Shown here in pieces: positions 52,781-61,063 of a DNA stretch of 64,000 nt. A program made the translations under genes and the position numbers. The notes beneath the pieces were generated by a model. The model made no database searches. It had not been told where the DNA came from and was given only the letters and a program-made list of their open reading frames with translations. Where the stretch lies: positions 62,001-126,000 of the forward strand of contig CAVPZS010000005.1 of assembly GCA_963710275.1 (NCBI GenBank). Reading direction: 5' to 3'. Numbering within the stretch: the first letter of the stretch is position 1; each line of letters starts with the position of its first letter. This DNA comes from Rhodoblastus sp963710275 (GTDB lineage Bacteria > Pseudomonadota > Alphaproteobacteria > Rhizobiales > Beijerinckiaceae).

Positions 52781-52825
52781 AATGATCGACGGCAAGTTCA
52801 AAGGCAAATTCAACGGGAGGAACCA

Positions 52826-53188
52826 TTGACCGCTCAACCCAAGGAAATTTTCGGCACCACGCTGTTCGACGGGCGCCAGGCGCGAAAAGGCTATGCGCTG
52901 AACAAGATGTGCTTTTCTTTCAATCACGCCGAAAACCGCGAAAAGTTCAAGGCGGACGAAGACGCCTACATGAAGGCCTACGGCCTGAACGAACAGCAGG
53001 CCAAGGCCATTCGCGAGCGCGATGTGCTGGGACTGCTCGCCGCCGGCGGCAATGTCTATTACCTCGCGAAATTCGCCGGCATTTTCGGCCTCGACGTCCA
53101 GGATCTCGGCGCCGCCCAGACCGGCCTGTCCAAGGAAGACTTCAAGGCGCGCCTGGTCGCCGCGAACGAGCAGCCCGCGACGCTCTGA
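52826..53188 (+). CDS. ligA: Extradiol 4,5-dioxygenase alpha subunit (LigA)
   Basis: 120 residues from a TTG preceded by GGGAGGA. GTTLFDGRQARKGYALNKMC, FSFNHAENREKF and ERDVLGLLAAGGNVYYLAK are the LigA pattern. The small alpha subunit closes the active site of LigB, which cleaves protocatechuate (or a related gallate) between C4 and C5. Expected partner genes for downstream metabolism are not in the window. Confidence 0.92.
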   Translation: MTAQPKEIFGTTLFDGRQARKGYALNKMCFSFNHAENREKFKADEDAYMKAYGLNEQQAKAIRERDVLGLLAAGGNVYYLAKFAGIFGLDVQDLGAAQTGLSKEDFKARLVAANEQPATL

Positions 53189-53231
53189 CGTCGGCGACAA
53201 ATCAAGCGCGCAAGAGCGCAGGGAGAGTTTC

Positions 53232-54069
53232 ATGGCAAAGATCATCGGTGGACTGACGACGTCACACGTGCCCGCCATCGGCGGCGCGATCGCCAGGGGG
53301 AAACAGGAAGAAGCCTACTGGAAGCCCTTCTTCGACGGGTTCGGACCCGCGCATGACTGGCTCGCCAAGGAGAAGCCGGATATCGCCGTCGTCTTCAGCA
53401 ATGACCACGGGCTGAATTTCTTCCTCGACAAATTGCCGACCTTCGCCATCGGCGCGGCCGAAAGCTACTCCAACGCCGACGAGGGATGGGGCATACCCAC
53501 CTTGCCGCCATTCCCCGGCGCGCCCGACCTGTCGTGGCATATCATCGAACATCTGGTGGAAAAGGAATTCGACGTCACGACCTGCCAGGAAATGCTGGTC
53601 GACCACGCCACCACCCTGCCGCTGAAACTGTTCTGGCCGGAGGGCCATCCGCCGGTGCAGATCATTCCGATCAGCATCAATACCGTGCAATTCCCGCTTA
53701 CCCAAGGCGTCGCGCTGCATCGCGCTGGGCAAGGCGGTCGGCGAGGCCGTGGCCTCCTGGCAGAGCGACAAGAAAGTGGTCATGATCGGCACCGGCGGCT
53801 TGAGCCACCAGCTGGACGGCCAGCGCGCCGGCTTCATCAACAAGCCCTTCGACCTCGCCTTCATGCAGAGCATGGTCGACGATCCCGAATGGGCGGCGCA
53901 GTTCTCGATCCATGAAATCGTCGAGAAGACCGGCACGCAAGGCGTGGAGCTCCTGAACTGGCTCGCCGCACGCGCCGCCGTGCCCGGCAAGGTCAGGAAC
54001 GTCCACAGCAATTATCACATTCCCATCAGCAATACGGCGGCCGGAATGATGGTGCTGGAAGCGGCCTGA
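53232..54069 (+). CDS. ligB: Extradiol 4,5-dioxygenase beta catalytic subunit (LigB; one frameshift)
   Basis: About 278 residues after correcting one base near 53715. Iron-ligand and catalytic residues are visible in TTSHVPAIGGAI (His), FSNDHGLNFFLD (His), MLVDHATTLPLKL and GTGGLSHQLDGQRAG (catalytic His), with FYHIPISNTA-type ending NYHIPISNTAAGMM. The length, 1 modulo 3, fits a single insertion. It forms the 4,5-dioxygenase with LigA, 43 bp upstream. Confidence 0.92.
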
Positions 54070-54281
54070 GGCCGGGCGAAGGCCAGACACTCCCGCATCG
54101 CGGCGGCCCATGCCGCCGCGATGTCGTTTCGTGCCCCACCAATATGGGGCGAAAAAACCGAAATGCCCCCTGTTCAGACGGGGCTCGAACGGCGAAAATG
54201 CGGCGCTCCAGATCGGCCGGCGGAGCGAGGGGCGCGCAAGACGTCGCGCCCGGCCTGAAAAGCGCGGCTGAGGAAGCAACC

Positions 54282-54854
54282 ATGCAGAACAAGGCCCTCC
54301 AGATCATTCACGACGAACACCGGGCGCTGGGCGCGGTGGTGCACGGGCTGCTCTATTTCTCGAGGAGGGCGGCCGGGGGCGAGGAGCCGAATTACAAGCT
54401 GCTGTGGACCATCATGCGCTACATCAGCGAGTTTCCGCAGAGGCTGCATCACCCGAAGGAAGAACAATTCATCTTTGACACCCTGGTCAAGCGGACGCAC
54501 GCCGCCGACAATGTGATCGGCGAATTGCGCAGCCAGCATGTCGACGACATCGATCTCATCGCCACAATCAAGTCGGCCCTTGGCGACATGGAAGGCAGCG
54601 CGCCGGGCGCGGCGCAACGGTTCAACAGCGCGGTGGAGCGCTTCGCCGAACTGACGTGGAAACACATGCAGATGGAGGAGTCGACGCTGATTCCTCTGGC
54701 CGTCGAGCACCTGACCGACCAGGACTGGCAGGAGATCTCGGCGGAATTCATGACCAACGGCGATTCCCGGCTCGGCCCCGACGCCTCGAAACATTTCGAA
54801 CTGATGTTCAATCAGATCGTCAACCTCGCCCCCGCGCCGATCGGACTTGCCTGA
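54282..54854 (+). CDS. Hemerythrin-like di-iron protein
   Basis: 190 residues; GAGGAAG precedes the ATG. A four-helix hemerythrin domain is marked by IIHDEHRALGAVVHG, RLHHPKEEQFIFD, SQHVDDIDLI and TWKHMQMEESTLIPLA, giving the His and Glu iron ligands. It may bind oxygen or nitric oxide or store iron. It follows ligB by 212 bp in the same direction, which may matter since LigAB consumes oxygen and needs ferrous iron. Confidence 0.88.
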   Translation: MQNKALQIIHDEHRALGAVVHGLLYFSRRAAGGEEPNYKLLWTIMRYISEFPQRLHHPKEEQFIFDTLVKRTHAADNVIGELRSQHVDDIDLIATIKSALGDMEGSAPGAAQRFNSAVERFAELTWKHMQMEESTLIPLAVEHLTDQDWQEISAEFMTNGDSRLGPDASKHFELMFNQIVNLAPAPIGLA

Positions 54855-54874
54855 CCGGACTGCGTTTCCCCGCG

Positions 54875-55315
54875 TCAGTCCTCATCCCCGGACAATCGCT
54901 TCAGCCACGCGGTGTCGGCGTATTCGTGGACTTCGGCGATCTTGCCGTCGCGAAACCTGACGAAATTGCCGACGATCAGCCTCGTCATGGCCGCTGTGCC
55001 ATGATGGCGCACGACGACGCTGCGTCGCAGTCCGATTTGCTCGCCCTCGACCACGCAGTTGAGGATCTTGTGCTCGCTCATCTGGATTTCGGCGTCGACC
55101 CGGCGAAACAGGTCAAGGATCTGCTCGCGGCCGCGAAACACGCCGCTGAACGAATAATCGCAGAGACGGCCGATCATGGTGAAAACGGCGTCCTCATGAA
55201 AATGGGCGACGCATTTCGCAGGATCGGCGCGCAACTGCAAAATGGCGAACGCCAGGTCGCGCGTCGACTGGTTCGCCGCCTTGGGCAGGAAGATCGATTT
55301 TTCGCGCGCCGGCAT
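54875..55315 (-). CDS. NTF2-like / SnoaL-type protein
   Basis: 146 residues; GAGG lies five bases before the ATG. AILQLRADPAKCVAHFHEDAVF, GVFRGREQILDLFRRVDAEI and VGNFVRFRDGKIAEVHEYADT are the cone-shaped NTF2-like fold pattern common to ketosteroid isomerase-type and limonene epoxide hydrolase-type enzymes. Substrate unknown. Convergent with the hemerythrin gene. Confidence 0.8.
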   Translation of the reverse strand: MPAREKSIFLPKAANQSTRDLAFAILQLRADPAKCVAHFHEDAVFTMIGRLCDYSFSGVFRGREQILDLFRRVDAEIQMSEHKILNCVVEGEQIGLRRSVVVRHHGTAAMTRLIVGNFVRFRDGKIAEVHEYADTAWLKRLSGDED

Positions 55316-55609
55316 TCCGTCCTCGATTGTCGCGGCGAGAGATAGCACAAAAAGCTGAATTTGTGGGAGTCGCGCTGGCAGGCGCTGGAACGGGATCGAA
55401 AAAGCGGAATCCGGCTTTTCGCATAAATTCGGCGATACAAGCGAGCGGCGAAGGTCTCAACCCGGACCCTCAGCCGTCATTCCCACGTTTCGGTGACGTT
55501 TATTTGCCTTCAATCGCAGACCATCGCGAAATCGTGAATCCTGCCGCGTTTAACTTCCCGAACGGAGTGCGGCACATTCAGACGGCTTCAAAGCCGCGAG
55601 GAGATCGTC

Positions 55610-57316
55610 ATGGCCGAAAGCGTCCAGCAATCCAATGGCGCCGCTCAGCATAAAATGCGCAGCGTCGCCGACTACATCGTTCATCGACTTGCAAGTGAGG
55701 GTGTCGATCACTGTTTTGGGGTCGCAGGGGATTATGCGTTTCCGCTTTGCGACGCCGTAGATCGCAGCCAGGACGTCAAATGGATCGGTTGCGCCAACGA
55801 ATTGAACGCCTCCTACGCCGCCGACGGTTATGCGCGCATCCGCGGCGCCGCGATGCTGGTGACGACTTATGGCGTGGGCGAATTGTCAGCGCTCAACGGC
55901 GTGATGGGCGCCAAGGCCGAGCATTCGCTCATCTTTCATCTTGTGGGCATGCCTTCTTATCAAAACCAGCGTCTGCACAAGATCGCACATCACACCTTGG
56001 GCGATGGCTTGTTCGGGAATTTCGTCAATATTTCGGCGCAGGCGGCATGCTGCCACGCGGTGATAACCCCGGAAAATTGCATGGTCGAGATGGAGCGCCT
56101 CATCGCCGAGGCGCGGCGCAACAACCAGCCCGCCTATATCGCCGTACCCTCGGATTTTGCCATGGCGCCCGTCGTCTCCAGCGAGGTCAGGCCTGTGAAG
56201 CTGGCGTCGAACGAGGAATCGCTCGGTCACGCGGTCGCGGCGATCGAGAAACGGTTGGAGGAGGCCAGGTCTGTCGTCGTCATGCCGGCCTTCACATTGG
56301 CGCGTTTGGGGCTGCAAGAGCAGGCGCAAAAGCTGATTGAAGCGCTTGGCTGGCCGTTCGCTACGACCTCCATGGAAAAGGGATTGATTGGCGAAGGCCA
56401 TCCCCAGTTCGCCGGCGTCTATGCGGGAGCCGTTTCCGATGAGGAAACGCTCGGGATTGTCGAGGGCGCCGACATCATTCTCGATCTCGGCGGCGTCAAT
56501 TTCAACGACATCACGACCGCGTCTTATTCTGCTCAGATCGACCCGAACCGTATCATTACGGTCGGTCTCAACGACGTCCAGGTCGGTCAGCGAGTCTTCG
56601 GTTCGGTGCGTTTGGCCGACATGCTTTCCGCGCTTTCGAGCGTCAAGAGGAACGCTGAGCCTTATCGCCGCAAGCCTGCCCAGACGGCCCAACTGGACGG
56701 CAAACCATCAGAGCGGATTGCGATGAAGGCGCTTTATCCGCGTTATGCGGCCTTTCTACAAGTCGGCGATACCGTCGTCCTGGAGACGGGCAGTTCAAGT
56801 CCCGGCATTGCGCCTATGCCGTTGCCTGACGGCGTGCGGGTCGAGTCCCAGGTGTTATGGGGCTCTATCGGCTGGGCGACGGCAGCCGCTCTCGGGATCG
56901 CGCTTGCTGACCCGGGCCGCCGGACCGTCCTGATCACGGGAGAAGGGTCGCACCAACTCACGGCCAATGAAGTCGGCACCATGGGCCGCTTCGGCGCCAA
57001 TGTGACGATTTTCGTTCTCAACAACGACGGCTACATGATCGAGCGTGCGTTGGAAGAAAACCCTGACTGGACTTACAATGACCTCGCGAAATGGAAATAC
57101 GCGGATCTGCCCCGCACATTGGGCTGTGCCGATTGGTTCACCGCGCAAGTCCAAACCCTTGGCGAACTCGACGCCGCAATGAAGCAGGCGCGTTCATCGA
57201 AGTCGGGGGCCTATGTCGAGATCATCGGAGGCCGGATGGACTTGCCGCCTGCGCTCGCCTTCGCGCACACGCGCCTCGGCGAGATGTACGGCGCCGCGCC
57301 TTCGTTGGCCAACTGA
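55610..57316 (+). CDS. Thiamine-diphosphate 2-keto acid decarboxylase (pyruvate/indolepyruvate/phenylpyruvate type)
   Basis: 568 residues, standard length. GVAGDYAFPLCDAV, catalytic Glu in GCANELNASYAADGYAR, the HH pair in KIAHHTLGDG and the ThDP motif GEGSHQLTANEVGTM to NNDGYMIERA (with GEG in place of GDG) are present. It decarboxylates 2-keto acids to aldehydes; whether pyruvate or an aryl pyruvate cannot be read from sequence. Codon use has more T and A in third positions than neighbours, suggesting later acquisition. GAGGAG precedes the ATG. Confidence 0.85.
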   Translation: MAESVQQSNGAAQHKMRSVADYIVHRLASEGVDHCFGVAGDYAFPLCDAVDRSQDVKWIGCANELNASYAADGYARIRGAAMLVTTYGVGELSALNGVMGAKAEHSLIFHLVGMPSYQNQRLHKIAHHTLGDGLFGNFVNISAQAACCHAVITPENCMVEMERLIAEARRNNQPAYIAVPSDFAMAPVVSSEVRPVKLASNEESLGHAVAAIEKRLEEARSVVVMPAFTLARLGLQEQAQKLIEALGWPFATTSMEKGLIGEGHPQFAGVYAGAVSDEETLGIVEGADIILDLGGVNFNDITTASYSAQIDPNRIITVGLNDVQVGQRVFGSVRLADMLSALSSVKRNAEPYRRKPAQTAQLDGKPSERIAMKALYPRYAAFLQVGDTVVLETGSSSPGIAPMPLPDGVRVESQVLWGSIGWATAAALGIALADPGRRTVLITGEGSHQLTANEVGTMGRFGANVTIFVLNNDGYMIERALEENPDWTYNDLAKWKYADLPRTLGCADWFTAQVQTLGELDAAMKQARSSKSGAYVEIIGGRMDLPPALAFAHTRLGEMYGAAPSLAN

Positions 57317-57353
57317 TCACAGCGGCCGGAGATAGAGAGCCGTCGCGATAGTT

Positions 57354-57390
57354 CAGAGCCGCCGCGCCGGGAGCGGGACGGCTCTTTTTT
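57354..57390 (+). terminator. Terminator of the keto acid decarboxylase gene
   Basis: AGAGCC...GGCTCT forms the outer stem with an inner CCGC/GCGG pairing, followed by a run of six T residues, 38 bases after the stop. Confidence 0.85.
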
Positions 57391-57473
57391 CGGTCAACCG
57401 GGCTGAACAAGGCTCACCGGTCGGCAATCCGCAAATTCTTGCCGTCCCCGCCGGCGCCGAATGGTTTTGAGCT

Positions 57474-58917
57474 TTAGAAAATCCGCCAGAACAGGCTCGC
57501 CCAGACCGCGCCGCCGATCGCGGCGGCGACGGCGAAAAAGCCGGTCGCGAAAAACCGGCGCGGTCCCGACGTCGTCTTCGTTCCCGCGATCTCCCAGCCG
57601 AGCCACAGCGACCAGAGCGCCGCGCCCGCGAGCAGCAGCGCTCGCGCCGGACCGACGAGCGAGCTGTTGAAACCCTCGGCCTTGAGCATGGTCACCGTCA
57701 GCGAGGACAGGCCGAGGAAGACGCCGCAGCCCGCCAGCGGAATCAGCCCCTGGGCGAAATGGTGGAAGCGCGCCCATGACCAGCCGCCGCAGACCCGCGT
57801 CGCCCCCGCGAGGCAGAGTCCCGCCGCTCCGCCGACCGCGACGGCGACGCCGAGCAGGTAGACCAGCAGCACAAAGCCGTCCAGCGGGGTCATCGTGTCG
57901 TTCATTTCAGGGTAATTGGTGAGGATATACCAGGGCGCCACCGGCTCGAGCGGCCAGATCGCGCCCCATTCGACCAGCCGATCCGCCAGAAACTGCCGGA
58001 TTGTGACATAAAGCGACGAGTTGCCCCAGAGAAACGCGCCCGAGGCCACGCCGAACAGGCCGAACAGGATGAGCGCGCTCTGCCATTTGTTGGGCATGTC
58101 GCCGGCGACATGGATGATCTCATGATTGGGCGAACGCCGCGCCAGCGTCACCGCGCCGCGAAACTCCGCGCAACGGCCGCACATGTGGCAGGCGCCGGCG
58201 CCGCGCATGGTTCGCACCGCCACCAAAGGCGCGCAATTCATGGTTTGCGGATGGGCGCCATGCGGCTTGTCCCACGCCTCCCAGGCCGGGCGGTCGACGC
58301 GGAAATGCAGCGGCGCCAGTTTGGCGAGCAGGTTGAACACGCCCGTGACGGGACAGAGGAAGCGGCACCACACCCGCTTGTTGCGACCCCACAGCCAGCC
58401 GACGACCATGGCGGCCACAGTCGAGCCGCCCAGCACCAGCAGCGCCGGGCCGGGATATTGATAGACGCTGGTCATCTGGCCATAGACCGTGGTCAGCACG
58501 AAGGCGAGGAAGGGCCAGCCCTTCCACTGCAGCCAGTGCGGCATGGCGCCGCCGCGCCCATGTTCCGCGACGCGCTCGCTCAGCGCGCCTTCCGGGCAGA
58601 GCAGGCCGCACCAGAGACGCCCGACCAGCACCATGGACAGCAGCACGAAAGGCCACCACAGGCCCCAGAACACGAATTGCGCAAACAGGGTCAGGTTGGT
58701 CCAGACATGCGCCGCATGAGGCGGCAGCGGCAGGAAGGCGGGAACCGCGACGAGGAACAGATAGGCAGCCGACCACGCCCCATTGCAGGCGGCGGATGGC
58801 GAGCTGGTGGTCGCGCAGGCCCACGCCGATCCGCGCCAGGACCTTATCGATCTTCGGTCCGCCGCCCGCGGCGGCGGCCTTCAGCGGGACGTCGCTTTGG
58901 GTCGAAACAACAGCCAT
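57474..58917 (-). CDS. ftrD: Polyferredoxin-like iron-transport electron donor FtrD (one frameshift)
   Basis: About 480 residues after correcting one base near 58775. Several membrane helices surround NapH/NosR-type Cys motifs: LWCGLLCPEGALSE, RVWCRFLCPVTGVFN and GACHMCGRCAEF. In Brucella and Bordetella FtrD is the membrane ferredoxin of the FtrABCD ferrous iron system. The start overlaps ftrC by 37 bases. It is the last gene of the ftrABCD operon. Confidence 0.88.
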
Positions 58918-59714
58918 GCCATCGCTCCCCAATAGGCGAAAAAGACGAAGATTTCGGTGAGGTCGGGCCGCGCGCGCCAGCCGGTCAGCGAGGCGAACAG
59001 GCCGCCGAAGGCGCCGCCGTCGGACAGGAGGCCGGACGCGTCCCACAGCCGTCCCGACAGTTTCGGCAAAACTCCGAGCGCGACGAGATTGTCGGCGGCG
59101 GTCAGCAGCAGGGCGCCCGCGAGCAGCAGCAGCAGCACTTCGGTGACGCGGAAAAACAGCCGCCAGGACAGCACCTTGCCGCCGACCTGCAACAGGCCAT
59201 AGGTCGCGACAGCGAGGACGAGGCCGGCGCAGGCGGCGAGGCTGATCGCCAGCAAGCCGCCGTCGCGCGCGGCGGACAGTGTGCCGGCGAGGAAGACCAC
59301 GGTTTCGCAGCCTTCGCGCGCCACCGCGATCGCCGCGAGGGTGAAGACGCCCCACCAGTTTTCGCGATCGGCTGCGCCCTGCAGCGCGGTTTCGAGATCG
59401 CGTTTCAGCGTGCGGCCGTGCTTGCGCATCCACAGCACCATCTGCACGATCAGGCCGGCGGCGAGCAGCATCAGCACGGTCTGGAAGATCTGCTGCGCGT
59501 CGTCGTCGAGCCGGTCGCCGAAGCTGAGCAGCAGGGTCCCGAGCAGCGCGGCGGCGACGAGGCCGGCCGCGACGCCGGCCCAGAGATAGCGGCGTCCGCG
59601 CGAAAAAGCGCCGCCGCCCTGCTGGCCGAGCCAGGCCTGCAAGATGCCGATGACCAGCAGCGCCTCGATGCTTTCGCGCCAGACGATGAAGATGACATTG
59701 CCGTATGGACCCAT
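58881..59714 (-). CDS. ftrC: FTR1-type iron permease FtrC
   Basis: 277 residues, seven predicted helices. The two REXXE iron-exchange motifs are RESIE in WRESIEALLV and REGCE in AREGCETVVF. AGGAGA lies six bases before the ATG. It moves iron across the inner membrane, with FtrA and FtrB on the periplasmic side and FtrD as redox partner. Confidence 0.95.
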   Translation of the reverse strand: MGPYGNVIFIVWRESIEALLVIGILQAWLGQQGGGAFSRGRRYLWAGVAAGLVAAALLGTLLLSFGDRLDDDAQQIFQTVLMLLAAGLIVQMVLWMRKHGRTLKRDLETALQGAADRENWWGVFTLAAIAVAREGCETVVFLAGTLSAARDGGLLAISLAACAGLVLAVATYGLLQVGGKVLSWRLFFRVTEVLLLLLAGALLLTAADNLVALGVLPKLSGRLWDASGLLSDGGAFGGLFASLTGWRARPDLTEIFVFFAYWGAMAWLLFRPKATSR

Positions 59715-59724
59715 GCGCGGTCTC

Positions 59725-60084
59725 CTATTTGGCGACCAGCACCGAGGGCGGCGCGTCCGGATGGAAATCGTCGAAAAAGTCGTATTCGCCGGGATCGAGG
59801 GTGCGGATCACCAGCGACGACGAGGAGTCCGGCGCGAGCACTTTCTCCTTGCGCAACTCGCGGCTTTCGAATTCCGCCGGGCTCTTGCCCTTGTTGACCA
59901 GCTCCAGCACCAGCCGGCGGTTGGCCGGCACCTCCAGCCGCCGCGGCGCGACCACGCCATCGTTGAACTCGATGCGAAAGGTCGCCTCGTCCTCGGCATA
60001 AGCCGATCCAATTGCCGCGCCCGCGAGGGGGCCAAGGGCGCCGAGGCAAAAGGCGAGGGCGAAAAGGCGCAGCGCGGCGGTCAT
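59725..60084 (-). CDS. ftrB: Periplasmic cupredoxin-like FtrB
   Basis: 119 residues: signal peptide ending SAYAED, then a cupredoxin-type beta-sandwich (FRIEFNDGVVAPRRLEVP, LVLELVNKGKSPAEFES, GEYDFFDDFHP). It resembles the EfeO-like cupredoxin domain but lacks obvious type 1 copper Cys. It is thought to support ferrous oxidation for FTR1 permeases. It begins one base after the ftrA stop codon. Confidence 0.88.
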   Translation of the reverse strand: MTAALRLFALAFCLGALGPLAGAAIGSAYAEDEATFRIEFNDGVVAPRRLEVPANRRLVLELVNKGKSPAEFESRELRKEKVLAPDSSSSLVIRTLDPGEYDFFDDFHPDAPPSVLVAK

Positions 60085-60085
60085 C

Positions 60086-60652
60086 TCAATAGGCGCCCTT
60101 TTTGCCCGTGCCGGCGTAGGTGAACTCATATTCGGCGTCGAACGGCTTGAACCAGGGCCCGACGCCGGTCTCCTTGTCGACATGGCGGCCGAAATGGCTG
60201 TGCGGATCGGAGCCCGGCGGCGAGATATGCAGCGTCAGCTTGTAGCGGCCGGGTCCCATGAGCTTGACGTTGTCGCCGTAATGCGGCCCGTCGCTGGCGA
60301 CCATGGGCATGAAATCGCCCGAGCGGGTCTGGCTGTCCCCCTCCTTGCTCAGCGCATAGGTCACGACGAGGTAGGGAATCCAGTCGCCCTGGGCGAAACC
60401 GTTGGTATTGCCCTTTTCGGCGTGGATGTCAGCTTCCAGATGTACGTCAGACTCCCTGGCGTCGCGCATCATCCCCGGCGGCTCCATTTCGATCGGCTGC
60501 AGATAGACCGCGCCAACCTCCATGCCCGCGACCGATTGCGGCTTGCCGACCGGCGTCTCCTTGGCCAGGGCGGACGCGGCGCCCAGGGAAAGCGCGGCCG
60601 CCGCGCCCAGCTTCAGGGCGGCGAAACGGAATTCTTGCAGCGACAGGCTCAT
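60086..60652 (-). CDS. ftrA: Periplasmic P19/Tp34-type iron-binding protein FtrA
   Basis: 188 residues with a signal peptide ending ASALAKE; GGGGGAG lies upstream of the ATG. Metal ligands typical of P19 are seen in YLQPIEMEPPGMM, DVHLEADIHAEKG and DPHSHFGRH. It binds iron and copper in the periplasm and feeds FtrC. First gene of ftrABCD, preceded by an iron control element. Confidence 0.92.
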   Translation of the reverse strand: MSLSLQEFRFAALKLGAAAALSLGAASALAKETPVGKPQSVAGMEVGAVYLQPIEMEPPGMMRDARESDVHLEADIHAEKGNTNGFAQGDWIPYLVVTYALSKEGDSQTRSGDFMPMVASDGPHYGDNVKLMGPGRYKLTLHISPPGSDPHSHFGRHVDKETGVGPWFKPFDAEYEFTYAGTGKKGAY

Positions 60653-60719
60653 GGCGATCAACTCCCCCTTTCCGCTAGGGTCTGGCAGGAGGAGCAAGGC
60701 GGCAACCAAATCCGGGTTG

Positions 60720-60736
60720 TTTAGAAGTTTTCTAAG
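60720..60736. promoter_or_regulatory. Iron control element (Irr-type) upstream of ftrABCD
   Basis: TTTAGAA-GTT-TTCTAAG matches the rhizobial ICE consensus TTTAGAA-N3-TTCTAAA at 13 of 14 defined positions. It is about 70 bases upstream of the ftrA start. ICE motifs are bound by Irr, so iron/heme-dependent control of the operon is expected. Confidence 0.75.
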
Positions 60737-60751
60737 TTACGGCCGGCTGTT

Positions 60752-60970
60752 TCAGGCGACGCGGGTCCTTCCGCCACGGCTGCCGACGTCCTTGGCCGCA
60801 TCTTCGACCGCGACCGCGCGCGCGAGCCGGTTCAACATTTTCGCCGCGGCGACGAGGTGGCGTTCGACGCGCGCCTTCTCGTCGCCCATCTCGGCCATCG
60901 CGATTTCCGCGCGCGCATAGGCGAGATCGATGCTGGCGTGTTCGATCATGTCTTTCAAACCGTCGCGCAT
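60752..60970 (-). CDS. Small helical protein, hypothetical
   Basis: 72 residues. The ATG giving MRDGLKDMIEHASIDL has GGGGGA six bases upstream. The chain is strongly helical and charged (AEIAMAEMGDEKARVERHLV), with no signal or membrane segment. It lies between addA and the ftr promoter. Unknown family. Confidence 0.6.
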   Translation of the reverse strand: MRDGLKDMIEHASIDLAYARAEIAMAEMGDEKARVERHLVAAAKMLNRLARAVAVEDAAKDVGSRGGRTRVA

Positions 60971-61063
60971 ATCGTTTCCCCCAGGGCGGCGGCGCCCTTG
61001 CGAGAGAAACTGTCGGCGACGAGGCTTGCGCGTGACTTGCGTCAGGGAGATTCCCAACGAAAG

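Noticed and set aside
58110..59897. 595-codon frame on the plus strand opposite ftrD and ftrC
   Set aside because: Sense strand shows clear iron-transport motifs; the opposite frame is low complexity (Gln/Arg/Gly).
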